From the NCBI GenBank assembly GCA_002434245.1, contig DJJR01000048.1, positions 1 through 25,090 of the forward strand: 25,090 nt of DNA, given 5' to 3'. Position 1 is the first letter of the stretch; each line of letters begins with the position of its first letter. Position numbers and translations under genes: made by a program. Positions 1 to 10,112 of the stretch are shown here, piece by piece. The notes beneath the pieces are model-generated. The model ran no database searches, was not told the DNA's origin, and saw only the letters and a list, made by a program, of their open reading frames with translations. This DNA comes from Pelosinus fermentans (lineage in GTDB: Bacteria > Bacillota > Negativicutes > DSM-13327).

Positions 1-99
1 GCGGGCTACATTCATACCGGCCTCTATTAGTTTTTCCATGATTTCTTGCTTTCCTGTGCTAGGACCCATTGTACAAACAATTTTCGTCTTCTTGATCAT
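1..99 (-). CDS. pyk: Pyruvate kinase, N-terminal fragment (cut by window edge)
   Basis: The first 33 codons of a minus-strand gene that leaves the window at its left edge. The translation begins [16 protein letters not shown] and continues into EAGMNVAR, which is the characteristic first beta strand and loop of pyruvate kinase (phosphoenolpyruvate + ADP to pyruvate + ATP, the last step of glycolysis in the cytoplasm). An in-frame TGA lies 24 nt upstream of the ATG and no other start lies between, so the start is well fixed. The ribosome binding site is weak: only a purine-rich GAAGAGAGTG stretch. It begins 28 nt after the stop of the chemoreceptor gene with no visible terminator between, so co-transcription is possible. 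Dihydroxyacetone phosphate made by the nearby glp genes ends up at this step, which may or may not explain the proximity. Confidence 0.85.
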   Translation of the reverse strand, partial: MIKKTKIVCTMGPSTGKQEIMEKLIEAGMNVAR

Positions 100-127
100 A
101 CTACTACATTCACACTCTCTTCACTTT

Positions 128-2047
128 TTATTTTAGTACATTGGCTGCTTTTCTGATCACATCATACACCTGATCCTGGGCTTCAATAAAACCATTTAAT
201 CCAGTTTTTTTCATCACTGAAGCATGTGCAGATGTCCTATCGGTAGTTTCTATAAAAACCTGTTTAAGACTTGCCAACAATTGTTCATCAAGTCCAGGTC
301 GCCCAGCAATAACATCTTTGGGTATCGCATCGGTTTGCTTTAATATTACCAAATTATGTACAGCAAGTCCATACTCTTTAGCAGTTTCTACAGCTTCTGA
401 ATAAGTAGCGCCTGCATCAACCGTACCATCCAGTACTGCATCAATGACCCGATTGTGACTGCCTAAGAAGACCGTCTCTGAGAAAAATGTTTCCGGATCT
501 TTCCCCTGTTCTAATAACATGGCCTTTGGATATACGTATCCAGAGGCTGATTGTTTGTCAACAAAAGCAAAACGTTTACCATGCAGACTATCTATCGACT
601 GAAACGCTTTATCTTTACGAGCAATGATATAACCATGATAGGAAGCATTTTTGTTCACTACCGTAGTCACCAAAGGAGTAATCTCACCTTTATCTTTTGC
701 AGAAACATAGGCAAAAGGAGAAAACCACCCTACATCAATTGTACCTTTCAGTAAGGACCGCCCCAAAGAATCATAATCAGAAACAATAATGATTTTAGGT
801 TCTAGTCCTAATTTCTTGGCAATCGCTTCTAATATCGGCGTATAATTTTCTTTAATTACTTGCGGTGCTGTAAATGGGTTAAAACCAAATACTAATTCTT
901 TGCCGGTTTTAAAAATAGCGGCAACTTCTTGTATTTGATCTACAGCAGCTGTCATTTTTTTCGTTAATGCATATACTTCTTCAATATCATGTTCCTGCTG
1001 GCCAATACTTTTCAATGCTTCTTGCGTGCCAGCAGCAATTTCAACGGTAGCGCTCCCAATACTCTCTACCGCTTGGGCCATTTGTTCTGTAGTCATTTGC
1101 TGGTCATTGGAAAGGCTGCACAATTTTTCTACTGTGCTTTCAATTTCGTTAACAGTATTCATGATTTCCTGCATACTCTCTGCAGATTTTCTTGCCAATT
1201 GCTCAATTCCCTGAATTTTTTCCTTGCTGCCTTGCATATGTGCCGTAACATAGCTCGTACGATTGGTGATATCCCTCACCGTATCTTCCACTTCATGGGT
1301 TACGGCTTCACTTTCACTAGCCAATTTGCGTACTTCTTCCGCCACAACGGCAAACCCCCGGCCTTGTTCCCCTGCACGGGCTGCCTCAATGGCTGCATTC
1401 AAAGCCAATAAATTGGTTTGGCTGGCAATCCCTTGAATTTTGCCGACAAAAGCACCAATCCGCTTTGATGCTACATTCAATTCTTCCATATCACGTACCG
1501 AGGTTTCCACTACCTGGGCTACTTCCAGCATGGTATTGCTTGCCTGGGTAATTTGCTGCTGATTGCTTAGTGCCAATTGCGTGGAACTCTGGCACTGTTT
1601 TAAAGCTTGCTGGGAAGCATTTGCCACAACCGCTGCATTAGAAGCAATTTCTTCTACACCTGCAGAAGCCTCCTGGGCACTGCTTGCCGTGGTTTCACTT
1701 TCTTGGGCTATGGTATTAGACTGTTTGGTTAGCTTTTTTAATGCGGTGTTGCTATGCCCTGCAACCCAAGCCAACTGCTGGGATATAAAGGATAAATCTT
1801 CGGAAATACCGTACATATCCACCTGGGGCATCGATTGAGTTTGTTTTACAGAAGATTGGACCTGACTTCTCTCTATGTCTCCAGTCCGAGGCCAAGTTCT
1901 GATTAAAACAGCTGTTGAAACACCAGCCATTACCAAAACGCTGACTATTGCTCCCAAATTCCCTATATACTCCACTAGAAATGGTGCTATTATACCAACG
2001 AGCATCACGATTATCAAGTGAAACAGACCTACTCTTTTCTGTATCAT
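128..2047 (-). CDS. Chemoreceptor-like protein with C-terminal PhnD-like phosphate/phosphonate-binding domain
   Basis: About 639 residues. Residues ~5-50 form two hydrophobic segments separated by a very short loop. A coiled-coil methyl-accepting signalling domain follows (~90-380) with no clear HAMP domain. Its conserved hairpin tip is easily read ([20 protein letters not shown], then [15 protein letters not shown], ~210-245), the part that contacts CheA/CheW. From ~384 to the end the protein resembles periplasmic binding proteins of the PhnD type ([39 protein letters not shown]). With two N-terminal membrane segments this binding domain should be cytoplasmic, the reverse of an ordinary chemoreceptor. 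I chose the ATG at 2047 because GGGAGGG lies 8 nt upstream; an ATG 13 codons earlier has no comparable site. It lies 152 bp after glpC. Ligand unknown: phosphate, phosphonate or a phosphorylated metabolite are guesses from the fold. Confidence 0.85.
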   Translation of the reverse strand: MIQKRVGLFHLIIVMLVGIIAPFLVEYIGNLGAIVSVLVMAGVSTAVLIRTWPRTGDIERSQVQSSVKQTQSMPQVDMYGISEDLSFISQQLAWVAGHSNTALKKLTKQSNTIAQESETTASSAQEASAGVEEIASNAAVVANASQQALKQCQSSTQLALSNQQQITQASNTMLEVAQVVETSVRDMEELNVASKRIGAFVGKIQGIASQTNLLALNAAIEAARAGEQGRGFAVVAEEVRKLASESEAVTHEVEDTVRDITNRTSYVTAHMQGSKEKIQGIEQLARKSAESMQEIMNTVNEIESTVEKLCSLSNDQQMTTEQMAQAVESIGSATVEIAAGTQEALKSIGQQEHDIEEVYALTKKMTAAVDQIQEVAAIFKTGKELVFGFNPFTAPQVIKENYTPILEAIAKKLGLEPKIIIVSDYDSLGRSLLKGTIDVGWFSPFAYVSAKDKGEITPLVTTVVNKNASYHGYIIARKDKAFQSIDSLHGKRFAFVDKQSASGYVYPKAMLLEQGKDPETFFSETVFLGSHNRVIDAVLDGTVDAGATYSEAVETAKEYGLAVHNLVILKQTDAIPKDVIAGRPGLDEQLLASLKQVFIETTDRTSAHASVMKKTGLNGFIEAQDQVYDVIRKAANVLK

Positions 2048-2199
2048 AAGGTTTTCCCTCCCATATGTGTATTCAGCATTTAGCACTATGAATCAAACCG
2101 AATTCTACTGCAGGGCCAATTTTCACCCAACTATGATTTGCTGCATTAGGTATTAGCCACCAGGTAGAGTGTATTCAAGGAATTTAGTCAAAAGTAATC

Positions 2200-3396
2200 C
2201 TATTTGTGATACGCTTCATAGGATTTACGCACTAATGTCAATGGGTGCAACGTCTTTACATTGGCTCCGTGGCCAATTTGCAAACGGCATGTTCCACATT
2301 CCGAAACAACAGTATCACGGCCACTATCCTTAATTGCTTTGAATAAGCCTGAGCCGATCTCCATGGAAATATCATATTTGTCGTCTTTAAAACCATAATT
2401 ACCCGAAATACCGCAACAGCCAGCATCTGCATCCTGCACATCAAGCCCTGGAATTAAAGCTAACAACTCGACTCCCGGCAAACCCATACCTTGCGCTCTT
2501 AAATGACAAGGAGCATGATACATATATTTTTCATTTAACGTGCCAAAATTTGTATTCAAACGTCCTTGATCATGAAGATCCAGCAAAAATTCATCTGCAT
2601 CATACAACTGTTTTGCATATTCTGCCACACCTTCAATATGGAACAGTTCCTGATATTCTTGTTTCAACATCAAACCGCAGCTGGTGCAGCAGGTAATGAC
2701 CGGATATCCTTTATCTGTCCATTTCTTGAGGATTTGAACATTCTGTTTTGCATTTTCTTCTGCTTCATCCAAAAATCCGTTTACCACTAATGGAGAACCG
2801 CAGCAAACAAAACCCTCTTCTACAATCACTTCCAATTTATTGGCTTGCATAACAGCTACAAAATCCATGCCTACTTGGGGATCATTGTAATTAATAAAGC
2901 AGCCAGGATAAAATACAACCTTATCCGGGTAACTGGTTTGTTTCAGATTTTTAAATAGTTTGATAAAAGATTTTGATGCATATGCCGGCAATGGCGCCTT
3001 ATCAGAGATACCGATCTTTTTCAATATGCCCCGGCTCATTTTCATTCCAAAATTAGCCATACCTGGAGTAGCAGCACTCAATTTAGCCATTTTTTCGCCG
3101 TGAGATAAAATCCAATCCCGTAAGCTGCGTTTACGATTCTTAAAATATTTAGCTCTAGCTAACATATTAAGAGTTGAAATAGGAACACCGGAAGGGCATG
3201 ACATATCACAATTCTTGCAATTAGAACAATACTCCAAGGAAGGTTCTATATCATCTTGTGATAATCTCATTCTTTCTAAAGTAGGACCAACCATTTTAGG
3301 CCCACGAAACTTCCGAGTCGCAGCTGTTACCGGGCAATTGGCAATACACACCGTACAAGCTGTACAGCTATCTGGATTATTATGATGTTTCTTCAT
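2200..3396 (-). CDS. glpC: Anaerobic glycerol-3-phosphate dehydrogenase subunit C (iron-sulfur, membrane anchor)
   Basis: 398 residues, close to the usual GlpC length (~396). Two ferredoxin-type cysteine clusters are at residues 11-21 (CTACTVCIANCP) and 57-67 (CSNCKNCDMSCP), for two [4Fe-4S] clusters. Two CCG domains follow: CFINYNDPQ with VCCGSPL and CTSCG, then APCHLRAQGMG with AGCCGISGNYGF and ECGTCRLQIGHG. In the GlpABC complex this subunit takes electrons from the GlpA flavoprotein and passes them to the quinone pool at the membrane. The start is supported by GGGGAG 8 nt upstream. glpB stops 14 nt before the start, so glpA-glpB-glpC form one transcriptional unit. No clear terminator follows. 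The family also includes heterodisulfide-reductase-like and glycolate oxidase GlcF-like subunits, but the glpA and glpB neighbours settle the assignment. Confidence 0.93.
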   Translation of the reverse strand: MKKHHNNPDSCTACTVCIANCPVTAATRKFRGPKMVGPTLERMRLSQDDIEPSLEYCSNCKNCDMSCPSGVPISTLNMLARAKYFKNRKRSLRDWILSHGEKMAKLSAATPGMANFGMKMSRGILKKIGISDKAPLPAYASKSFIKLFKNLKQTSYPDKVVFYPGCFINYNDPQVGMDFVAVMQANKLEVIVEEGFVCCGSPLVVNGFLDEAEENAKQNVQILKKWTDKGYPVITCCTSCGLMLKQEYQELFHIEGVAEYAKQLYDADEFLLDLHDQGRLNTNFGTLNEKYMYHAPCHLRAQGMGLPGVELLALIPGLDVQDADAGCCGISGNYGFKDDKYDISMEIGSGLFKAIKDSGRDTVVSECGTCRLQIGHGANVKTLHPLTLVRKSYEAYHK

Positions 3397-3410
3397 TGTT
3401 TTTTCTCCCC

Positions 3411-4658
3411 TTACACTGACATAGCCGCTTGATAACCTGACGCAATTGCTACACCATTCCCTGATTTCTCGAAGCTGAAATCATAACCGCGCAAATTACG
3501 TCCCGCAACAAAAACATTATTTAGTAGCACTTTGCCGTCGGCATCAAGAGGACGCATTTTTTCGTCAACATCTAAACCAAGTTTCGCAAAAGGCTGTGCT
3601 TCACTGGAGAATAAAGAATAATTCGCCCACAATTCATGATCCGTTGGAGCCTCTACAGGTAAATTGAAAATAGGCTCGATCACCTTACCTGGCTCTGCAA
3701 GCAGACCACCGCCATAGAAACCGCCATTTGCTAAAATAAAGGATTTAGCATGGTAGGTACGTTCCCGATCCACACCTTCAGTGATCACTGCCACGCATTT
3801 TCCATCTTCCACAATGGATTTTGCTACAATCGCTTGCTCTACAATTCGTACGCCATTTTTTTTCAAATATCGTACTAACATGGTACGCAGGCGCAAACCA
3901 GTAATGGACGGAGGCACAGAAGCTGTTTCTACGAAATGACACCCTAAAGCTTTTTCTAATTTTTCTTTAACTGCATAATCCGGACGGGTCCCTAATACAG
4001 GCGGAATGATAACCACACTGCCGGAATCAATCACGTTACGCATTTTTTCAATGCAGCTTGCAAGACCTTCCTCTGTATCTAACCAACGAGCCACATCTAG
4101 TGCAGTAACATCGCGGCCTTCAGATAGTTTTGGATCAACCATCACGACTTCATATTCTTTTTGGGCAAATGCAGGAATCTTTTTAAAGTTTTTAGCGATT
4201 AAGCTGGGATAAAAATCCTTTAATGCATCAAATCCCAATACAGTTACTTTGTCTGCTTTTTTAAGTTCTGTCGTGTCCATTGTTTTGGGAACAAGACAAG
4301 TTGGTTTTAGTGTACCAGCAGCAGTCGGTATCCATTGGGTTTTGTCTAGATTTCCAATATAGGAATATCCTTCTTGCTCGCAAATCTCTTTAAAGAAGCG
4401 AATCGATTCTTCGATTGCAGGGCGACCAATTTTTTTGTACGGATGGCCGTCACCGACTTGCAGCAGCCCCGCACTTGGAGTAGCTGCCGGTATGCCGCCT
4501 TCCAAATATCCCATTACATCAACGATGCCGCCGCCAATGGTTAAGGTTCCCGAACCTAAAGACAATAGTGTTACTTTCTTGCCGCGTTTTGTCGCTGCAG
4601 CTGCCGCCATTAAACCTGCCAAGCCGCCGCCAATTACTACAATATCATATTCCCTCAT
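3411..4658 (-). CDS. glpB: Anaerobic glycerol-3-phosphate dehydrogenase subunit B
   Basis: About 415 residues, a flavoprotein of the GlpB family. An N-terminal dinucleotide fold is evident (YDIVVIGGGLAGLMAAAAA), followed by a second conserved patch (GSGTLTIGGGIVDVMGYL). The C-terminal flavin-contact region reads NVFVAGRNLRGYDFSFEKSG with GVAIASGYQAA. In the complex, GlpB is thought to sit between catalytic GlpA and iron-sulfur GlpC. A longer reading frame starts at 4673, but the ATG at 4658 has GGAG 9 nt upstream while 4673 has no ribosome binding site, so 4658 is preferred. It then overlaps the end of glpA by 14 nt, which indicates translational coupling. No missing key residues were noticed. 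Confidence 0.92.
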   Translation of the reverse strand: MREYDIVVIGGGLAGLMAAAAATKRGKKVTLLSLGSGTLTIGGGIVDVMGYLEGGIPAATPSAGLLQVGDGHPYKKIGRPAIEESIRFFKEICEQEGYSYIGNLDKTQWIPTAAGTLKPTCLVPKTMDTTELKKADKVTVLGFDALKDFYPSLIAKNFKKIPAFAQKEYEVVMVDPKLSEGRDVTALDVARWLDTEEGLASCIEKMRNVIDSGSVVIIPPVLGTRPDYAVKEKLEKALGCHFVETASVPPSITGLRLRTMLVRYLKKNGVRIVEQAIVAKSIVEDGKCVAVITEGVDRERTYHAKSFILANGGFYGGGLLAEPGKVIEPIFNLPVEAPTDHELWANYSLFSSEAQPFAKLGLDVDEKMRPLDADGKVLLNNVFVAGRNLRGYDFSFEKSGNGVAIASGYQAAMSV

Positions 4659-6261
4659 TGTCAATCGCTCCATTTATGTTTAAAGTTCCTTCATAAATTC
4701 CCCGGGTCAGTTCCATCTCACGCATGACATTGCCCCACAAAATAGGACGAATCCCTTTCCAGCGGCCTTGCAGGAATTCTTTAAATAACACATTGGTATC
4801 TTTGCCCCATGACAATCCATTGGCATCCACTGCGCCTACACTGCGGAATGTGCAGAAAGCTCCCTGGCAAGTTCCCATCCCCATACGAGTCTTACGACGA
4901 ACATCACTAATCATATAGCTGGTACTGTCAGCTGCTGCTTCTTCCACTTCAGCCATAGTAACATTTTCACACTCACACAATAATTGGCGTTTTTCCGGTT
5001 TTTCCTGTATACGGGCAATTACCTTTTCCAAGCCTTCTGAACCTAATCGTGAAGCAGCAAGTTCAGCACCATAAGCAGGGAAATATAAGCGAGCTTTCGC
5101 CATCAATGCTGGAGAAGTATCCTCAACAAGGTTTTCTACCGCCGTACGACAAGGTGTTTTGACATTCAAGTAACCACATACTAGATCGGTTACCTTTTCT
5201 GCCATTAAGCGATAGGTGGTGAATTTTCCTCCTACTACGCTGACAAAACCCTTTAATCCGTCATGAGCATGATCAAGAGTCACAAAACCACGAGATGCAC
5301 CGCGGCCTGTTGCATTTGGATCAGCACTATACAGTGGTCTGGTTCCGGCAAAAGCTCTGAGCATACGATAACTCCTAATGTCTTCAAATAAAGCTTCCCC
5401 AATATTTAAGAGTTCTACTACTTCTTTTGCATTCGGCACCGTATCATCCGGCTTGTTTACTGATGCAGATGTTGTACCTAAAATCGTAATAGAACCGTGG
5501 GGAACAAAAATGTCTCCGTCGGAAGCCGGACGCAAACGATTCACGATACGGCTGGTAATACGATGATTAAAAGCAATTAAAGTCCCTCTGTCCGGCTGCA
5601 CATTTACGTTAATCCCCGCCAAAGCAGCAATTTCCCCAGCCCAAGAGCCAGCAGCACTGACAATGAAATCACAAGCAATATCGCTGACTTCACCAGTTAA
5701 CGTGTTGCGAACTTTAATGCCCACCACTTGATTATTGCTTTGTTCGATACCTATAACGGTAGTGTAAGTTAGTACCCGTCCGCCATATTTGCGTGCCGAT
5801 GCTACATTTTGCCAGACCATGCGAAAACCATCGATGGCCGCATCCGGCACCCGATATACAGACTTAATTTTGGGACTTAGATTGGGTTCTAAACGAAGAG
5901 CCTCCTCTACGGAAATGGGAATAGTAGGAATTCCTACTTTTGCGCATGCTTCCACCCATTTTCCTTCAAATGCCTCATCATCTAAATGCGTGCGAGCAAA
6001 AAACCCTTCTGTTTGCTCTACACAATGTCTGCCGATTTTACGCAAAATTGTATTTTCCTCAATACATTCCTTGCCTGCCTCGGCATCTTTTACCGCATAA
6101 CGACCACCGCTATGCAAAAGTCCATGATAACGCGAGCTGGTACCATAGGCTAAATCCTGCTGCTCAAGAAGAATTGCATCAACTCCCCGCATGCATAAAT
6201 CACGCAGAATACCAACCCCTGTGGCACCGCCACCAATTACTACAACTGTCGTCTTTTGCAT
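4645..6261 (-). CDS. glpA: Anaerobic glycerol-3-phosphate dehydrogenase subunit A (catalytic FAD subunit)
   Basis: 538 residues, close to the ~540 typical of GlpA. It oxidises sn-glycerol-3-phosphate to dihydroxyacetone phosphate and feeds electrons to GlpB/GlpC. The N-terminal FAD fold is clear (VVVIGGGATGVGILRDL), followed by the glycerophosphate-dehydrogenase signature (YGTSSRYHGLLHSGGRYAV) and a DAO-type body (SAAGSWAGEIAAL, VGGKFTTYRLMAE). A C-terminal BFD-like [2Fe-2S] domain is marked by LLCECENVT and GMGTCQGAFC, which separates anaerobic GlpA from the aerobic GlpD enzyme. The start has GGGGG about 7 nt upstream. It is the first of three overlapping or closely spaced genes. About 280 bp separate it from glpK, holding a hairpin terminator and a long inverted repeat, so its expression may differ from that of glpFK. 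Confidence 0.95.
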   Translation of the reverse strand: MQKTTVVVIGGGATGVGILRDLCMRGVDAILLEQQDLAYGTSSRYHGLLHSGGRYAVKDAEAGKECIEENTILRKIGRHCVEQTEGFFARTHLDDEAFEGKWVEACAKVGIPTIPISVEEALRLEPNLSPKIKSVYRVPDAAIDGFRMVWQNVASARKYGGRVLTYTTVIGIEQSNNQVVGIKVRNTLTGEVSDIACDFIVSAAGSWAGEIAALAGINVNVQPDRGTLIAFNHRITSRIVNRLRPASDGDIFVPHGSITILGTTSASVNKPDDTVPNAKEVVELLNIGEALFEDIRSYRMLRAFAGTRPLYSADPNATGRGASRGFVTLDHAHDGLKGFVSVVGGKFTTYRLMAEKVTDLVCGYLNVKTPCRTAVENLVEDTSPALMAKARLYFPAYGAELAASRLGSEGLEKVIARIQEKPEKRQLLCECENVTMAEVEEAAADSTSYMISDVRRKTRMGMGTCQGAFCTFRSVGAVDANGLSWGKDTNVLFKEFLQGRWKGIRPILWGNVMREMELTRGIYEGTLNINGAIDNEGI

Positions 6262-6320
6262 CTCAATCCCCCTTTTCTAAAGTAAATCCTTGAACCAAAA
6301 CTTAGCTGCACCTGTGTTTT

Positions 6321-6403
6321 TAACCGCAGAGGCGCAGAGAACACAGAGAAAAACAGATAGATATAAAAAATACCCCTCAGTGCGCTCTGCGTCTCTGCGG
6401 TTA
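6321..6403. repeat. Intergenic imperfect palindrome (dispersed-repeat type)
   Basis: Two 19-base arms, 6321-6339 (TAACCGCAGAGGCGCAGAG) and 6385-6403, are reverse complements except for one position that can form a G-U pair; the 45-base middle is A-rich. CGCAGAGG...CTCTGCG palindromes of this style are familiar as dispersed intergenic repeats in many bacterial genomes, and their spurious translations (such as LCVLCASAV) populate databases as short hypothetical proteins. The family assignment is from memory. It sits between glpK and glpA and could act as an mRNA stem-loop. Confidence 0.7.
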
Positions 6404-6457
6404 TCCGTAATCTTTCCGCGCTTTCTTCCCAAATTTACAACTCTATTAAGAGTCAGG

Positions 6458-6508
6458 AAAAAGCAAATACGATCCCTTTGTATCCGTTTGATCGAACACA
6501 AAGGGATC
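6458..6508 (-). terminator. Probable intrinsic terminator after glpK
   Basis: A perfect 11-base inverted repeat, GATCCCTTTGT at 6471-6481 with ACAAAGGGATC at 6498-6508, begins 36 nt after the glpK stop. Read on the minus strand it is followed by GTATTTGCTTTTTCC, a T-rich tail. The loop is 16 nt. The stem has only moderate G+C and the tail is interrupted, so partial termination that reduces glpABC relative to glpFK is likely. Confidence 0.6.
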
Positions 6509-6544
6509 TCTTATCTCAGCCCTTTACTAGCTATTAAATTGGAT

Positions 6545-8062
<1,518 letters not shown>

Positions 8063-8160
8063 TCAAGATCTTTAACCTCTTAATAATTTTCTCTTATTAC
8101 TTTACTCTCCAAGACTTACTTAAATAAATGTACTTTAAACAACTAACTTTAATTTAACCA

Positions 8161-8895
8161 TTAAATAAGTGCAAGCGCTTTGGCAATTACATAAGCAGCA
8201 CCGCCACCAGCCATAGGAGCCACTACTGGTATCCAAGAATAAGCCCAGTCGGAACCACCTTTACCAGCGATAGGCAAAATAGCATGAGCAATACGAGGGC
8301 CAAGATCACGGCAAGGGTTCAAAGCATACCCAGTAGGACCGCAAAAACTCAAACCAACTGCCCAGACGCACAGACCGACCATATAAGTACCGAAGCCACT
8401 AGGAAAACCATTAGGACCGGACACAAATTTGCTACCCATACTAAAGAATACTAAAAATAACATTGTACTTACCAAAAATTCGCAAAGCATATTGGCACCA
8501 TAACTACGAATTGCAGGGCTAGTGCAGAATACACCTAGTTTAGCAGCTTTGTCTTCAGTAGCTTCCCAGTGAGGAAGGTATGCTAACCAAACCAGCGCAC
8601 CAGCAAGAACACCACCAAGAATTTGAACTGCCATTATGCTGAGAGCAAGAGGTACCGTATACAAGCCCATTAACATTTTATAAAAAGTAACCGCACAATT
8701 CAAATCACCAGTATTACCAATAGCAAGGGACACAGTTACACCCAATATTACCCCCATTGCCCATCCAGTATAAACTACAATAGGTCCACCGCCATTACCT
8801 TTAGACTTATTCAATGATACGTTAGCTACAACACCGCAACCAAAAGCAAAGAAAATCACAGAACCAAGAAATTCACCTAATAATAAATTTGGCAT
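8161..8895 (-). CDS. glpF: Glycerol facilitator (aquaglyceroporin, MIP family)
   Basis: 244 residues, six-helix major intrinsic protein that lets glycerol diffuse across the inner membrane. The N-terminal helix (LLLGEFLGSVIFFAFGCGVV) and the duplicated half-helix architecture are evident. Both signature NPA boxes are altered by cysteine: the first is N66-C67-A68 (DLNCAVTF) and the second N193-P194-C195 followed by Arg196-Asp197 (ALNPCRDLGPR). The Arg and Asp after the second box agree with a glycerol-conducting member. A strong AAGGAGGAA lies about 9 nt before the ATG. It is first in the glpF-glpK unit and is preceded by a ~590 bp region with a GlpP-type leader and three promoter-like motifs. 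Other MIP solutes (water, dihydroxyacetone) cannot be excluded, but the neighbours make glycerol by far the most likely. Confidence 0.93.
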   Translation of the reverse strand: MPNLLLGEFLGSVIFFAFGCGVVANVSLNKSKGNGGGPIVVYTGWAMGVILGVTVSLAIGNTGDLNCAVTFYKMLMGLYTVPLALSIMAVQILGGVLAGALVWLAYLPHWEATEDKAAKLGVFCTSPAIRSYGANMLCEFLVSTMLFLVFFSMGSKFVSGPNGFPSGFGTYMVGLCVWAVGLSFCGPTGYALNPCRDLGPRIAHAILPIAGKGGSDWAYSWIPVVAPMAGGGAAYVIAKALALI

Positions 8896-8994
8896 TAGTC
8901 CAATTCCTCCTTAAATTTACGAATTGAGTTTTTTTGTTTACTAAAGTTCAATCCTTTATTCTCCAATATCACCACTCTTTCCCATTAATTAGAT

Positions 8995-9069
8995 GAAAAA
9001 GAGAACCCCATTCACACCTCTATATACAAATTACAAGAGGAATAAACGGACTTCTCTTTATCTCTAGTC
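8995..9069 (-). promoter_or_regulatory. glpF leader: candidate GlpP-binding block plus intrinsic terminator (attenuator)
   Basis: On the minus strand a block beginning GACTAGAGATAAAGAGAAGT (9069 downward to 9037) is nearly identical to one before the glpP copy at 9483-10067. AAAGAGAA (9059-9052) pairs with TTCTCTTT (9005-8998), which runs into TTTTTC, an intrinsic terminator about 100 nt before the glpF start. Inside it CCTC (9040-9037) can pair with GAGG (9020-9017). In Bacillus subtilis, GlpP with glycerol-3-phosphate binds such leaders and allows read-through; the same role is inferred here. The gap 8896-9482 otherwise holds only the promoter motifs listed separately and A+T-rich DNA. Confidence 0.72.
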
Positions 9070-9120
9070 CAAAATTATTTATTTGAATCCACAATAGGAG
9101 GAAGCATCATTTCTTAATAA

Positions 9121-9160
9121 TATAATACTTCTTTATCATTATTGAAATCTCCTGCTAAAT
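9121..9160 (-). promoter_or_regulatory. SigH-like promoter motif, copy A (proximal to glpF)
   Basis: On the minus strand GCAGGA (9155-9150) is followed after 18 nt by GAAG (9131-9128) and then TATTATA. The layout fits the known SigH consensus AGGA-www-N11/12-rnnGAAT except for the last base of GAAT. It lies about 60 nt upstream of the GlpP-type leader block, a sensible place for the glpF transcript to start. A tandem homologue lies before the other GlpP-type leader. Confidence 0.45.
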
Positions 9161-9254
9161 TTACTGAAAATTATAACATTTTAAAACTAAATTTTAAATT
9201 TATATGTTGCTTCATTATTCATGTATTTTAGCTATTGATTAGATTCCTATTTTC

Positions 9255-9300
9255 TATATATTATATTTCTATACTATTATCAAAATTCCTGCTAAATTTC
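9255..9300 (-). promoter_or_regulatory. SigH-like promoter motif, copy B
   Basis: On the minus strand GCAGGA (9292-9287) is followed after 17 nt by GAAA (9269-9266), within AGCAGGAATTTTGATAATAG then TATAGAAATATAAT. It has the same geometry as copies A, C and D, and is the second of three in the 330 bp before the glpF leader. The flanking AAATTTAGCAGG is also shared with copy A. Confidence 0.42.
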
Positions 9301-9384
9301 TGAAAATTATATTTTAAATTGCAATTAAGCCTTAATTCGGATTATTCATGCCGTCTGGCTATCTATTCAATGCTTAGTATCTAT

Positions 9385-9428
9385 AATTACTAAATTTCTG
9401 TATGCAATTTAAAATTCCTGCCGAAATA
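9385..9428 (-). promoter_or_regulatory. SigH-like promoter motif, copy C
   Basis: On the minus strand GCAGGA (9421-9416) is followed after 17 nt by GAAA (9398-9395), within GGCAGGAATTTTAAATTGCA then TACAGAAATT. It starts about 55 nt downstream of the stop of the glpP copy at 9483, and is the most distal of the three copies before glpF. Confidence 0.42.
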
Positions 9429-9482
9429 TACTGAATATATATAGTATTATTTCAACCTATTTTAAAACAATCATGCGATAAA

Positions 9483-10067
9483 TTATACTACTACTAAAAT
9501 ATCATCCCACAAATCGCGTCGACTGGTACTTACAGCTGAAATACCGCTCTCAATTGCATGATTTACATCAACCTTGGTACGTATTAACCCACCTGCTAAA
9601 ATGGGAAGACCCGTTTCACGAGACAGTTCTTCTACAACACTCGCAGAAACAGACCCTGGCAGTATTTCTATAGCATCAGGCTTCGAATTGCGCACCAAAT
9701 TCAGGCCTGTTCGCAATGAATCAGAATCCATCAAAAACAAACGCTGGACCACAATCATTCCTTCGTCTCGAGCAAAGCGGCAAAGATGAGCTTTAGTTGT
9801 GATAATCGCGTGAATTCCCAAGCGAACTAAGAATTTAATCCCAGCTTTGTCTTTCCCGATACCATTAAATAAATCTAAGTGTAATATAATGCGTTTTTGA
9901 TAGTCATTGGCCTGAGAAACCAAAATCGGCAACATATTAATATCACCAAAAAGCAGTATTACACTGGGAGAAAGTGTATGAGCTAAAGCTACCTTAAAAT
10001 CCTCCATGGACCGTGCAGCTGGAATCACAGGACCATTTGCCAGATACTCAAGAATGTCTACTTTCAC
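9483..10067 (-). CDS. glpP: Glycerol-3-phosphate-responsive antiterminator, paralogue 1 (glpF-proximal)
   Basis: About 194 residues of the GlpP (G3P_antiterm) family, small (beta/alpha)8-type RNA-binding regulators. Conserved stretches are NGPVIPAARSMEDFK, LLFGDINMLPIL, KRIILHLDLFNGIGKDKAG, IVVQRLFLMDSDSL, DAIEILPGSV and ILAGGLIRTKVDV. With bound glycerol-3-phosphate, family members act on leader RNA to prevent early termination of glp genes. The frame stays open to 10145, but that extension runs into the leader hairpin (MRGVGGGLF...); the GTG at 10067 with GAGG 9 nt upstream is the likely start and matches the N-terminus of the neighbouring paralogue. Its own leader carries the same block and terminator as glpF, suggesting it is under GlpP control itself. 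Confidence 0.88.
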   Translation of the reverse strand: MKVDILEYLANGPVIPAARSMEDFKVALAHTLSPSVILLFGDINMLPILVSQANDYQKRIILHLDLFNGIGKDKAGIKFLVRLGIHAIITTKAHLCRFARDEGMIVVQRLFLMDSDSLRTGLNLVRNSKPDAIEILPGSVSASVVEELSRETGLPILAGGLIRTKVDVNHAIESGISAVSTSRRDLWDDILVVV

Positions 10068-10112
10068 GGCTCCCCACCTCAATCCTTTTCGAGAAACATC
10101 ATGATAACTCTT

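Noticed and set aside
989..1411. 140-codon plus-strand ORF
   Set aside because: It lies wholly antisense to the chemoreceptor signalling domain, has no ribosome binding site and no family resemblance; a shadow of the real gene.
2100..2195. Sigma-A promoter for the chemoreceptor (TTGAAT, 17 nt, TAATAC)
   Set aside because: Too few consensus matches to separate it from chance; no flagellar sigma motif was found either.
9090..9118. Plus-strand AGGAGG followed by ATT as a gene start
   Set aside because: The possible frame closes after two codons; no plus-strand gene follows.
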